From Athripsodes cinereus (lineage: Eukaryota > Arthropoda > Insecta > Trichoptera > Leptoceridae): 64,000 nucleotides of DNA. How positions within the stretch are numbered: position 1 is the first letter of the stretch; the number at the start of each line of letters is the position of its first letter. The stretch spans positions 3,162,001 through 3,226,000 of the forward strand of contig OX388320.1 of NCBI GenBank assembly GCA_947579605.1. Reading direction: 5' to 3'. Of this stretch, positions 20,925 to 33,200 are shown one piece after another. The translations under genes were made by a program, and so were the position numbers. The notes below the pieces were generated by a model. It worked only from the letters and a program-made list of their open reading frames with translations. It was not told the origin of the DNA and did no database searches.

Positions 20925-21592
20925 TATTCCAGATTATAAAAAAAACTATTTTTATGAAAAAATGCATTTATCGAACTACCTTACAAGTCGAAACTCGAAT
21001 CATCATAACATAGCAATACGAGTATACAAGGTTTAGATAGAAGGTCATGCAGATACAAATATATACTAATTTTGTACAATTTTATAATATCTATGTATAA
21101 TTTATGAGTTTGACAAAGATTTCACTGATCGAAACTCAGAAACTCATTAAACAATTCTGTAAAACTTAATAAACTGTATTATGAGCTTTTTACATGTGTG
21201 TTGCCCTATAATGTATAAATAGATAATGTGGCGGGTAGTTCATTACAATCCTCGCTCATAATGAAAGGTCAATTATGGTTAAAGACTGAAATCTTACGAC
21301 GTGTGTTTGTCTACCGAATCAAAATTCGATAGCGAAGATTTCTTCTTGGCGAATTTCGTTATCGAATCGCTTTCTAATGTGAAATGTCTAGGCCTACTGC
21401 ATATTCATAGAAACTAAAATGTTTGAAATTGGTCGGAGATGCGAATCATGGCTTAGCGGTAGGTACTGCAAGACTAGAAAAAATTAAAAAGAAAATAGAA
21501 ATTGTCACTCAAACGGATAAATAGGAGTCCTCGGACTTCTGAAATATCTGGGAAAAGAGGTTATTTTAACAACATACATTAATTCATCACAG

Positions 21593-21717
21593 AGTTTGTT
21601 GGAAGATTTCGCGCTTCTGCCAATGGCTCTCTGTACACTGATTGTATTTAGTGTTGCTATATTTATAAATAAAACAGCTTGTAATCAATGAACAATAATG
21701 AATAAATAAAAAAAGCA
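21593..21717 (+). repeat. LINE 3'-UTR tail family T
   Basis: TTGTTGGAAGATTTCGCGCT, CTCTCTGTACACTGATTGTA and an AATGAATAAATAAA end match the family T order. Confidence 0.65.
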
Positions 21718-23422
21718 AAAAATATTTATTGCAGGTAAATCATATTATCTTTTCACTGAATATTTTTATACCACAAAAACTTAAATATATTGTTACTACG
21801 TAATTATAATCATTATGTACCTGCATTATACAATGATATAAAGATAGTAATAACAATAATATTGTCACATGCATTATGTATTGAGACATCAAATTAGTTT
21901 CTATGTACTAAATAATGGATAATACATAATAATAATAATAATAATAATAATAATAGGCGTATCGTGCTGCAAACTTATCTCTGCGAACGCATCCCACAAC
22001 ACAGCACACTACAATACATCGCAATACAGTAATATATTATGGTGTACTATACCTAAGTATTATGAAACTGTATGTACTGTAGATAAAAGTATGTAATAGA
22101 TACCTCTACAAAATCACATGATAGATTTGCTACATGACAATGTTAATGAAATAGCGAGAGGTGAGAGGAAGTAACAGATACTGGTATTACTGTTTTACTA
22201 AACATTTGGTTATGTTTCACGCCGTTGTCATGAAGTACCTACCGATATTGTTCTATTTTTTAACATGTTGTATTCGGTAGACAGGTTTGGCATTTTAGCC
22301 TTCTGTGATTTAAACTTAATACTTTTTTATCACATTCTTTACTGTTGACCGTTTAAACGAATATTAGTTTACATAATATGAAAACATATAAAATTTATTA
22401 CACAAATTGTATTTTTGGTACTGCATTGCGATATCCTTATAATACAACTACATTCAACTTTTCATGTAGCTGTGAAGTAAAAACATATAGGGATACCGTA
22501 GAAAAAGTTAAACTTTTATAAATGTCTTCATAACCATAGAGGAGATTTGATGTGAGGAGACTCCACTGAGATAATTTATTAACTGTTTATTTTTTGAATA
22601 ACTTATTATTAATTATTTGATAGCTAAAGTCTGTATGAAAGACGTCACAAGAAAATAGTAGAGAAATAGCAAAAGAACAATATTATTTATAAAGTTGGGT
22701 CTCTCGTGACTCGTTCTAAAATACACAAATTGCTACTGTTTTTTTCCCGTCGCTACAGAACCATCTCTGCATTTTGATATCGCACAGAGACACAATTGAA
22801 ACCGTGGTTTATTGAATTTCTCATCTATCTATGTTTTAAATGTAATTGGCATAATATACGGCAGTGGTTAGAAGATAACTGCGGATAATTATTTATTATG
22901 CCGTCATATAAAATAATAGCATTATTAACCGGCAGTAAGTCAAAAGATAACTTTTATTACCTACTAACTGTTGAAATGTCAAAGACAATGAATAATGTGC
23001 TGTATCTGTATGTGAAGCAGATGCATGAAAAATAGCATGTGAATAAATATAATATAATGATAATAATTATGGTCAGATAGATAATGAAGCGAACTCGGAC
23101 TTACATCATTCCCAATTGTGCCATACAGAGACGAGATAATCTTTTAAAAATATAACATAAATTGTACAATAAAACACTCCTAGTAGATTGAAACTGTAAT
23201 CGTAGAGCTATGTAAAAACAGCACATGAATGAAATTGAAATTGATGGAAGTTCTACAAAGCTCGAGAAAAAAATGATTTTTTTGAGATTGAGATGAAGAT
23301 GATTTAGGGTTTTTACTATCAGAAAATGGAAGTCTTTCAAATGACCCGAGGTCTAATAATGGTTAAAATAGAGCGATTTTAAAAGAACTATGTAACTATT
23401 ATATATAGACAAACTTATCTTG
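21718..23422. other. No gene; contains an (ATA)n microsatellite
   Basis: AT-rich. An (AAT)n run occupies about 21925-21955. The frame at 23101-23340 (minus) has no recognised content. Confidence 0.5.
21925..21955. repeat. (AAT)n microsatellite
   Basis: About ten perfect AAT units in a row. Confidence 0.95.
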
Positions 23423-23583
23423 CGTTTCGTGAAACACCCAGCAAAGAATTGGTCTCCCACTCTTTTGCGTAAGTTTTTGACTGTCCTGTAAAAGCAGGTA
23501 CATTCGACAAAATATAGATATTTTACGTCTTAAATTCAGCGATAAGGTATGCCACCCATCCTGATTGTCTTATTTTTTAGTTG
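23423..23583 (+). repeat. Family A copy, 5' half
   Basis: TTTCGTGAAACACCCAGCAA, GGTCTCCCACTCTTTTGCG, TGACTGTCCTGTAAAAGCAG and ATGCCACCCATCCTGATTG are in family order. It stops before the GGCACGGAGAGGACA block and the tail. Confidence 0.82.
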
Positions 23584-24039
23584 ATTAGAAATACGAAAAC
23601 GAATAAAGAATATTTTTTACTTTATCCTCCAATGTTTATCACGTTTATATCAAGTAGTAGACGTTCTTAAATCAAATAGCTAAATTAGGTACCCATTTAA
23701 CTATTTCTTATCTAATCATATTATATAAGGTAGGTATATACGGACTATAAAAATATATACACTAATATACTTACATAGTTCTTAATAGGTACATTTGCGA
23801 ATAATATAGCTCACACGTAGTTTACGATATGAATGAAATAATAAAATAAGTTACAAACTATAAAAAAACAATGGATGTAATGACTCACACCTATTTTATA
23901 TCTGTAATATATTATGTTTATATTTATGAACCACTGAAGATAATTTAATTCGTTATAATACACACCTATACACTGGACAACCTTAGTTGAACGGTCAGTA
24001 CAAAATACATAGTTAATAAGTTAATATAAGATTTATTTT

Positions 24040-24200
24040 AAATATTTGGACAATTCACGAGATTGGTTTAGTTTCAAACCAAGATTTTCATCTATTATTA
24101 TGGGTACCTACTAAAGCGACGATACATAGAAAATGGAACCCAGGATTCCGTAACTCACGGACAAAAGCGTTGTTCCTTCTGCGCCACACCGGCTGTCTTT
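24040..24200 (-). mobile_element. SINE-2 (tRNA-derived) copy
   Basis: The minus strand starts near AGACAGCCGGTGTGGCGCAG, with a tRNA-like head containing CCTGGGTTCCA where the B box lies. The body runs through ATCGTCGCTTTAGTAGG, CCCATAATAATAG, AATCTTGGTTTG and GTGAATTGTCC. The same order is seen at 42318-42572. The head is mutated relative to that copy. Confidence 0.75.
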
Positions 24201-24340
24201 ATACACTGCACATATTAATATTTTCCATCGATGCCTGTTCAAGTGGCTCGTGAGGGGATTTTGGTTTGAATGTGCAGATAAATCGGAGTTTTAGGACTCC
24301 TATGATATGATGATCCAGGTGTGAGGTAGATGTCTATTCA

Positions 24341-24668
24341 ATCTAATATATAAAATTCTCGTGTCACGGTGTTTGTTTGTTTAAACGGCTGGACCGATTT
24401 TGATGAAATTTTGTGTACTTATCGGGTAGGTCTGAGAATCGGCCAACATCTACTTTTCATACCCCTAAAAGTTAAGGGTGGTCCATCCCGTTTTTTTTTG
24501 GACAATTTTTAAAAAAAAAAAAATTATGGTGAGAAATTAAAAAATACATACAGCCCTAAATTTTCACCCTTCTACCATCAAACCCTACTTTTTGAGCGTT
24601 ATTATTATATGGCAAATGTATATGGTATAATTGTATATGGTATAACAACGTTTGCCGGGTCAGCTAGT
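24341..24668 (+). mobile_element. Non-autonomous Helitron, complete
   Basis: Begins TCTAATATATAAAATTCTCG directly after an A and ends GCCGGGTCAGCTAG directly before a T (24342-24667, 326 bp). The TC start, CTAG end and A/T insertion site are the Helitron signature. Insect copies commonly show the TATAAAATTCTCGTGTCAC-like head seen here. No Rep/helicase frame is present. Confidence 0.9.
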
Positions 24669-24898
24669 AGTCATAAAATTGTTTATAATTTAGGTTTCTT
24701 ATTTTATTATAACAATAAAAGAGTGGCTACCTGATTTCATATATTGCATTTTTTATTGCTGTCATTTTCGAAGGTGCTGCTCTTAAAAAAATACTTAAAA
24801 AACTTCTCGTTGAAACTCATAATAATTGTTTTTTTTTTATTATTTAGCTTTTCACGTGATCTCGAAATTTCGTATAAATACCTCTATATCTCATCATC

Positions 24899-25082
24899 TA
24901 TACCATCACAGCATATCCCATTAATTGAGTAGTAGACTAACTGGATGTAATAAACAAGTTGTCCTCTCCGAGCCAACAAAGATTAAGACATTAAGGACTA
25001 GTGGTATATCTCATCGCTGAATTGAAGATGATATATGTCTTATTCGTGATGTTATACAAAATAATGAATGACACTCGAAAAT
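24899..25082 (-). repeat. Family A copy, diverged
   Basis: TACCATCACAGCATATCCCA, GTCCTCTCCGAGCCAAC, TCATCGCTGAATTGAAGATG and GACACTCGAAAATG in reverse-family order. The hairpin is mutated (TTAATTGAG). Confidence 0.75.
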
Positions 25083-25248
25083 GAAGAAAAAAATGGAAGT
25101 CCTGTTCATTGTTTGGAATTCCTCTAAGCTTTCCTTAACATACCTAACAATTTAGCTACATAATACACAATGGCTTCTCATTCTTAAATAGAAATTGCAC
25201 AATGCTCACACTACATGACTATTAATGTGGCATAGCGATGGAACTAGA

Positions 25249-25316
25249 ATACTATATCCTCACGCAGTATCTCATGTGGGGTGGTCAGAGAGGAATAAGA
25301 GATATATTTATCTATA
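25249..25316 (-). mobile_element. L-A LINE 3' tail remnant
   Basis: ATACTATATCCTCACGCAGT, CATGTGGGGTGGTCAGAGAG and AGATATATTTATCTATAAC follow the 3' end of the L-A copies at 2853 and 8567 on the minus strand. It breaks off exactly where the hAT-like terminus at 25318 begins. Confidence 0.65.
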
Positions 25317-25317
25317 A

Positions 25318-25510
25318 CAGGGGTTTCCAACCTTTCAGCTTCCTTGGGCCACATTAGAAACGTGATGAGTTGTTTTGGGCCACGCATAAAATTTACTTAT
25401 ACTCGTACTAACAATGTTCTACCTCAAAGTGAGGACTTTTTTTGGTCTCCGATTCATAAATTGAACCCTGAACCCTCCCCGTCGACAAATTTTCAAAATG
25501 GTATAGGAAT
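25318..25510 (+). repeat. hAT-like terminus
   Basis: CAGGGGTTTCCAACCTTTC and TTGGGCCACATTAG are typical of a large group of hAT non-autonomous element ends. No partner terminus could be found nearby, so the right border is arbitrary. Confidence 0.45.
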
Positions 25511-25777
25511 TTGAAATTGTGATTATCTGAAATTCGTAGATTTCGGAAAAACGAAAATATCTTAAATTCGGAACAAACGTTCGTAGTTCGTATACAACTT
25601 CTCCTAAGGGCGACTATTTTGTATAAATACGAATATTTGAGAGTGATTTTCTGAATCTTTATAAATAACTAGCAAAGTGAAATTTTATTTGTAGTGTTAT
25701 TAATTGTATTTGCATTCAAAATCTCATAATTGTTTCATATTTACAATTTGTTATTAGCCCGTCAATAGGTTGGACAA

Positions 25778-25999
25778 GTCAGCAGGGCTACTCTTGACAA
25801 AACTAAACACGATCTTAATCTAGTCTTGATCTTGATCATACGACGCACGAAGTGACTATTGACCAAAAATACACGCAAACCGATGGCGCGTTAGCGGTAG
25901 CGCGGTGTTTTTGACCATAGTCCCTTCGTGCGTCGTATGATCAAGATCAAGACTAGATTAAGATCGTGTTTAGTTTTGTCAAAAGTAACCCTGCTGATC
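25778..25999. mobile_element. MITE-3, palindromic foldback element
   Basis: Inverted arms of about 90 bp carry AGCAGGG(C/T)TACT, TTGACAAAACTAAACACGA, GATCATACGACGCACGAAG and a centre rich in GCGCG words. The arms are nearly identical, with a loop of about 40 bp. The TSD is not clear. Confidence 0.88.
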
Positions 26000-26127
26000 C
26001 AAAAGATGACGCTACGATTTTAATTCACTGACTGCACCAATAGCTAGCACACTAACGTAATAATTGCTTTAATAGCGCAGATATTGTTAGATGTTAAAGT
26101 AAAACTCTTGATTCAATTTATTGACAA

Positions 26128-26670
26128 TTATGGGGTGTTCACATTTGGCGAATATCGCCAGCCGAATTTCAAAATATAACGCCAGGCGAAAAAACAAAAT
26201 TCGCCGTACGCCCATTGATCGTCACACCTGTTCACACAAGTCCACCGATATAGAAACGATCTGTCAGATGCGCTTTGATTTTGACACTGTTTTCAAAATG
26301 GCGTCGATATGGAGATCGCGAAGTGTTTATTTTTAGTCGAAAATGTTATAGTAGAGGTTATAAGGCGCCTTTTAATTAAGGAAACAAACGCCACAAACCA
26401 ACAAAAAAGATAACAGCTGTCACGAAGCGGGAAACATTATAAAATTTATAGGTTATAAAGCTTTTACCATAGACACAAACGCCGCGCATATCTGCGCATG
26501 TGCAAATCGTTCGATCGCCCGAGAAAGTTGGAAGGTGGTCAACTCGAGACGATATCGTTTTTACTGGTTTTTATCGTTTCAGACTAGCTGTCATTTTGTT
26601 CACACGGTTCAAATGGCTGGCGATATTTTGGTGCCCTAGCGATATTCGCCAAAGTGAGAACACCACATTA
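26128..26670. mobile_element. PIF/Harbinger-type non-autonomous element, TTA TSD
   Basis: TIRs TG(G/T)GGTGTTC...TTGGCGAATATCGC at 26131 and inverted at 26667 (537 bp), with TTA immediately outside both ends. A 3-bp TTA/TWA target duplication is characteristic of PIF/Harbinger. The interior includes frames at 26121-26336 and 26500-26703, but I see no DDE transposase motifs. Confidence 0.85.
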
Positions 26671-27168
26671 CATCTCGATCGGTATAGTCGGCCATTAGTG
26701 TAATGAAAAGAACCAATTGTTCGATAGAACCTATTTACTAAATTATATATAATGTAGGTACAGGTATTGCCAGTATTGTATTTCACAAAAGAAGCCTTTA
26801 GGTACTGTGTGTGTAACTGTGACAGACCAATGAAAATGTACATTATACATGATGATACTTGTGTCACATACAATTCGCATAACCTAAACTAAACTATTCA
26901 TTAACATATTTTGAACTGTTTTTATGTGATATGCCATAAATCTTCAGCAATACGTTTATTTCATGACAGGGTTTAGTAGCACTGGATGCATTTTAAGTTT
27001 AACATAAAATAAATTATAAAAATCCGCGATGAAGGAATGCCATTCTAAATAACTTCTAATAATTAGATGATTGTGAAAGAGAGAGAAATCAGAAAAAAAA
27101 TTACAATAAAATTATTTATAAATTACTGGTGACAGTTCAGATAAATTAACATAAATATACTGTATAAT

Positions 27169-27395
27169 ACTAGTGGTCCGCACCGGCTTCGCACGGGTAG
27201 ATAGGTATTTAAAATATAATTTAGTTTAAGTAAGGATCCCTATTTTTTAAATATAATATAGCCTATGTCACCCGGGGATAGTGTAGCTTCCCAATAAAGA
27301 AAGAAATTTTCAAATCGGTTCAGTAGTTTCGGAGCCTATTGGACGCAAACAATCAAATCTTTCCTCTTTATAATATAAGTATATTATAATATGAT
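27169..27395 (-). mobile_element. Non-autonomous Helitron, complete
   Basis: On the minus strand it starts TCATTATAATATACTTATAT after an A and ends CCGTGCGAAGCCGGTGCGGA...CTAG before a T (27170-27394, 225 bp). The interior carries GGCTCCGAAACTACTGAACC and CCCCGGGTGACATAGGC, words common to short lepidopteran Helitrons. Confidence 0.88.
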
Positions 27396-27519
27396 ATGCA
27401 ACTATCTACTGTATGTTTAAAAAGACAATATATTTTCTTAGACGATTTCAACGTAAACAGAGGAACACAATGAATTCGTCCATAGCATCGGGCTTATGCA
27501 CAAGAGGTACGCGAACTCC

Positions 27520-27606
27520 TCTTTCACAACACAAGCTTTTAGCTTACTGTGAAAGGTGTATAAGGTTGTATTTGAGTTTATAACAAAAACCTAGATTCAT
27601 CTTTCA
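27520..27606 (+). mobile_element. SINE-1 body fragment
   Basis: CTTTCACAACACAAGCTTTT, AGCTTACTGTGAAAGGTGTA, TAAGGTTGTATTTGAG and TTTATAACAAAAACC match the body of SINE-1. The tRNA head is absent. Confidence 0.78.
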
Positions 27607-27929
27607 GTATATATGCAAGAATATATAGGTATAAAAATAGCATCTATTGATAAAAAGTCCAGCCTTAACTGGACTCTATACTAATCGGTGACGATAGTTT
27701 CATCATGTTTAATGATAATATCTTGATACGTAGTTTGTATTGTACCACAACAACGCCTCTTCGCCGCCTAACGTTACGCATCAATGGTCAATTCATTTCA
27801 TTTATATTGATTCCGATATACCGATAGTATGTAAGTAAGTACCAATACCAATAATAATAAACATCACAGTCTATGTATTTAGTTTCAAATATTCATTACT
27901 TCCATTGAAGGTACCTACTTAATAACAAC

Positions 27930-28092
27930 AGACAAAACACATTTAAGCGTTACGTTTTCGTTTCGTTTTCGTTCAAACAAGACAAGGTAGCGAGAACGCA
28001 TCAATTTTCGTAGCTAAAATACACGAGTAGCTACGAAAATCAACGTTTGAACGAAAACGTAACGCTTAAATGTGTTTAGACTAGGCCTACAG
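27930..28092. mobile_element. MITE-4, palindromic copy
   Basis: Inverted arms share AAAACACATTTAAGCGTTAC, GTTTTCGTT(T)CG and TTTTCGTAGCTA, around a short AT centre. The right end has CTAGGCC; the left end lacks it. Related to 43749-43877. Confidence 0.82.
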
Positions 28093-28385
28093 ATCCTTAA
28101 CAAATACCTACAACATAATTATGTTACATATTAACATGCCCGTTCATCCATCCATTCTTTCCACCACGGCATCTCCCTCGAGTGAAGATGCCAAAGAATT
28201 CACCTTATTTATTAATTAAAATACATGTTGTCTTCTTCGTAAAAGAGATACTTAAGATATTCTAAAGCAACAACATAGGTAGCGTGAAATTGCTGATCTA
28301 AGAATATTCTATTACTAATACTACCACTACTTTAATTTATTTTTTAATTTTATTTATTATTTTCTTTTTGTTTTTTCCTTGATGG

Positions 28386-28440
28386 TATAGCTGGAAGATA
28401 TCGCGCTTCTGCGATAAATTCGACCGTTACACAGAATTAT
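28386..28440 (+). repeat. Family T fragment
   Basis: TATAGCTGGAAGATATCGCG, CTTCTGCGATAAATTCG and ACCGTTACACAG match the head of family T. The tail is lost. Confidence 0.5.
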
Positions 28441-28742
28441 TTGTTCAATTATTATGTTAATATTTTTAAATATATATTCTTTGTGCAATAAATATTTTTG
28501 TTTGCATACCTACTTAAATATATTTTATAGAATTGTTAATTTTCGAATATATTGTATAATAGTCTTATTTATAAATAGTAAAATAGTTCGTAACATAGGA
28601 ACTTTATATACCTTATTAATTAATATACGTTTTTACGTTGCAGTCCATAAACAAGTAAGGCGTCCAGAGTCGTTTATCTCGGGCAGTGAAATGAACCGGA
28701 TACAACCATCAGTGGTTGCATATTTTCATAAAAAATGTATAT

Positions 28743-28745
<3 letters not shown>

Positions 28746-28812
<67 letters not shown>
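28746..28812. repeat. (TA)n microsatellite
   Basis: About 30 uninterrupted TA units. The 136-codon frame at 28454-28864 crosses it and encodes a Tyr-Ile run, so it is not a gene. Confidence 0.97.
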
Positions 28813-28814
<2 letters not shown>

Positions 28815-29712
28815 CATCAATCAAAATAGTTGAAGTGGATGCAATGGAAATGTTAGTATTTTAAATGTATTACAAATCAAACGAATAGATATAATATATA
28901 ATAATATGTTTGCCTGCTCGGATGTATGTTCAACATCGGGTGTATGTAATTGAAAATGTTCATTACACTTTGAATTTCCTGAATTTCATTTATCAAAAGA
29001 ACAACATTGGTCTCTCATAGAATTGTATTGCCTGTACAATAATAGCTAGAAAATGGGAAAGATCAACCTATAATGTACCCAATACATTATCAAATATTGT
29101 AGGTCTATATACCAATAGCGTTCATAGATAAAAAGTTGAACTACTCAAAGTTGGATTGGGACAGTCCACCTACTATGGCCTACTTGTGAAGATTTATATC
29201 CTTTGTTTTATTTGGAGTAATAAATACGTAGGAATCTCCAAACTGCTAAGATATCCGAGCATGGGAAGGAGTCTTCAATGGTCCTGCAAACCAAAACCGC
29301 TTTACAATGAGTACAATATGATTTCCTTTGTGGGTGCGTCTAGCTTCATTTGATACCAATGTTTTACTTCTGAAAGACAAATCAAATCTACAAGACAAAG
29401 AGGACGCTGTATATAAAGTTGAGAACCTCAATTAAATATATTTGGTTGATGATTTCATTATATTTCACGAACTGTAATGAGTATATAAAACTAGTAATTT
29501 TAATATTAAACTGCAACTAATCAATACTGCACTAAAACACGTCATAAGCGAAGAACTATCAGCATGAGTAACACAAATAAATAATATTATAATCATACAA
29601 GGAGATTATATTTATATATTCATGCTTAATTAATTAATGCTGTGACGTCTTCAAGCATGAAACAATAATACAGTAGAATTCCAGCACGTCAGAATGGATA
29701 CAATCATACATA
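28813..29712. other. No supported gene
   Basis: AT-rich. Frames on both strands at 29156-29431 overlap one another; the minus-strand one (SKTLVSNEARRTHKGNHIV) is not low-complexity, but I cannot place it. Confidence 0.35.
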
Positions 29713-30007
29713 CAGTAGTGGCCTCCAACCCCCGGGCCGAGGAAGGAACGTGAAGGTCAGCCTTTTTTTTGTTGTGCAAAATTTGTGAAACATTCCTTAA
29801 AAATACCAATACATTTTCCAAAATCTGGCAACGAGGAGGGAGAGGGGGAGAAATTTTGAGTATAATAGAAATCATCAAATTCTGGAAATCTGAGAACTAA
29901 AAAGAAAGGTCCTCAAAGTTAGGCAATCAACGTCTCCCTCTCAGCGAGCTGCGGTAAAATTATCAAACGCTGACCTGTCCGCAGAGATAAAAGGTTGAAA
30001 ACCACTG
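29713..30007. mobile_element. hAT-like non-autonomous element
   Basis: Left end CAGTAGTGGCCTCCAACCC and right end (reversed) CAGTGGTTTTCAACCTTTT are imperfect TIRs. The second has the classic hAT CAGTGGTTTTCAACC form. The flanking octamers differ, so the TSD is decayed or a border is off. Confidence 0.5.
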
Positions 30008-30119
30008 CTCTACAGCATATTAGGTATTGCTGACTGAACATAGGAATATTATGAAAACACAATTATTATGCAGTCCTATCGAGATCACAAGACTTCAATA
30101 TCAACCAGAGCCATAAACT

Positions 30120-30240
30120 GACGATAAACTCGCCCTCTCTATGTTGTATTGTTGAATGAATCTATTATGTAAAAAGACTTGTAACTAAAAAATACTTGCA
30201 ACCAATTTACAATGAAAAGCAAAATATATTACATACTGTA
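30120..30240 (+). repeat. Family T fragment
   Basis: TGACGATAAACTCGCCCTCT followed by an ATTGTTGAATGAATC-type middle and AATTTACAATG end matches family T, without the GGAAGA head. Confidence 0.5.
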
Positions 30241-33200
30241 TATACAGATTATCGTGTAGCTGACGATCTGATCACTAATTTCTTCCATTCAACCATGTCT
30301 ACTGAAGCAGGATATGAATCCTGAGAATAAAATTCGTGACAATGATTTATTTTATTAATATTTATTTTTATTTTTTCAATAATAAAGAATCAAGCATATA
30401 ACACAACATGTTAACAATTAATACACTCAACATGTGGACCAGCAAAGATTCCACTCTTACCAGAAATGTCTTAGTCTTGAGAAAAAAGCAAAAGTTAAAA
30501 AATTAAAAAAAAAAAAGTCAAAGTAAAGTTAAACGTTAAAAATAAAAAATCCCAAAATACTAGAAATCAAAATAAAATCACCTATCCAGTATGATGAGAG
30601 AAATTGTCTCTAAGTGGACATAAATTTGTCCGAAATTTAATCAGGTTTGAAGAGTTTAAGAAGACCTGTATATTTTATTACATGTCTTAGTAGAGTTACT
30701 CATGACGATACAAAAGTTGTCAAATTATAAAATGCCTTATTAATTATGAATCCAGTAAAATAAATTAAAGTTCTTCGACGATGTGTAAATAAAAAAGTTG
30801 TCCCTTTTTACGTATTTCCAAAACTATTTTGCATTTCATTTGACAAAAAACAACAACTCTCTACGAGTCTACACAATGAGCCCACCGTAAGTTCATGTTT
30901 CATTGAAATGTAAATTTTCTTTAGAGATGTTAATGTTCATAAGGTATACATAGAACATATTAGTCTGGTAAATATATTATATGACTCTCTAAAGGTAGTG
31001 TGAATATTTCTTTTTATCTGACAAACTAATCACAACTGTTTCACACTTGGTGTTACCAGCAGATGCGCTGAAAATGTATATAAAAATACAGGATCCGTAA
31101 AATGGAAAGATATTTTTATAAAAAAGCTAATAATCAAGTATGTTATTAACAAATCTTTAGGAGAATGCAAAAAGAATGATCAAATTATTGAACTTCATTG
31201 TATTTACCTTTCCCAGACCCCAGAGCTAGAGTGCAAAACGCTCTGGTGAAAACTGTTTACTGGCCTCCCATGGTCACACTAGTATTGTAAAACATAGGTA
31301 CCTACTCGTATAATGTTTCACTTGCACTAAAAATTTCTACTCTTCTTCACCAGATTGTCAATTTGGTATAGGAATTTGACATATTTCACAATCTCTCCGA
31401 TTTTGTGGAATGTTTATCAAATTTGCCATCGATGGTCGATTGGTCAATTTATATAAGTTTCCTAAAATTCTGCTCCTCCTAAAATTAAGCGCCCTGGACA
31501 AATGCCAAGTCGGCCCATTTATAGCCTATAATATCGGACCTATCCGCCAAAATTTGTTTATTGAAAAAATATATTTCACTGGACTTTTTGAAAAATTCAA
31601 TTAGATCATCGTCTCTCAATTCGCAAAAATACAGATCTTCATGGAGTGCATCGGCGTACACTATACAGCCTCTTTCGTGACGAATTAAAATAATTATAGG
31701 TACATTACTAAATAAAACTTCCTGAATAAATAAATGTTTACCTGCTTAATAAATATCTTCAAGTGTCTATAACTAGTCTTATTGATATACAATTAATAAA
31801 ACCGCAGTCGAATTACCCATCGCGGTCGCTTACCCATGCAATTAATCAAACAATTAGAAACCAATTAATCATAGCCTTGTCATGAGTCTGTAAAGGAAAA
31901 TTCTAAGTTGTACTGTATATAACAATTACTTACAATCAAAATGATGACAAATTAGAAAAATAATACTTCAATAATACAGGATTTTCCATGTATAAAATGT
32001 AGTTACTTACAATTATAATAGATTACACTGTCTACGGTAATGATGGTCTACGCATGACCGCGAATATCTTGTGAAAAATCCTGCACGAAAATAAGAATAT
32101 CGAACATTTCACACATTACTTTGTTTACTACTTCAAGGGATTTCAGTTTAAAAATTATCGTCAGTTTTTTTTAATGTGCTTGTTAAACTGTTTTAACATT
32201 ATTTAAATTTTGGTTATTCGCTTTGATTTTTATTTGAATGTACATAAATGCACATTCTTTAATGGAACAGTTTTGATAAAAAAATATTACCAAATTATAA
32301 GATAATTATGATAAAACATACACGAAATGCAATGAAAGCGAAGGAAATTCATCAGGATGCAATCAACTGCCATATTATAAATTATGTGTTTCCATCATAT
32401 GTAAATGCAGTATGAGCTGATGAACATAATAATGAGACTAATTACAAGGGTACAAACATCAAAAGAACAATGCATCTTTAAAATGTAGATTTGTTAATTA
32501 TGAGTTATATGGCGAATAAATAAATAATAATAGATACATGTGCATGTTTAAATATTATGGTTGGTTGTGTTTGTGTACAAATGTACAATATGGCACTACA
32601 TCGCGTGCCAGTAATGTTAAGGTCACGGTTCACATCCCTGGGGAGTTCCCGACATCCTGACAATGTTGTGTAATTGTAGGTACGCTATCTAATTAACTAT
32701 TGCGCATCACTTGCCGACTGCAACACGCGAGCAGGTGTTACACAACAATATATTCATGTGTCTAAACACAAGGATGAATAGATGACAAGGGTTTTAAACT
32801 GTAACAAATTAATTTTAATGAACGAATTATTAATTTCGCCGTCAATCTTTGAAAATAGTTTTTTTATTATCCAGGGAACTATGTGAAATATACAACGTTG
32901 TGTGATGGAGAATACAATGAAAATGGAAGAGTGAATATGTCGAAAGACCAAATCCTCTCAGAGTTACATGGTCCTACACGGCAAACCCATTGGTCTTCAT
33001 CAAATCGGTGAACCATAAAACATAGCGAGACAGTTGAAAATTTAGCTTACGAGAAAACACTTCTATAAACGCAGACTCTGGGGTCTAAAAAAAGTATGTA
33101 ACCAAAATATGTCAAGAAAGACGACTCCAAAGAAACAAGTTGGAGTCAAATACTATTTATCATCAGGGAACGCCATCAGACATATTTATATGTAGATACG

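Noticed and set aside
28454..28864. 136-codon open frame, the longest on the plus strand
   Set aside because: It is kept open by a (TA)n microsatellite giving a Tyr-Ile run; there is no domain or coding bias.
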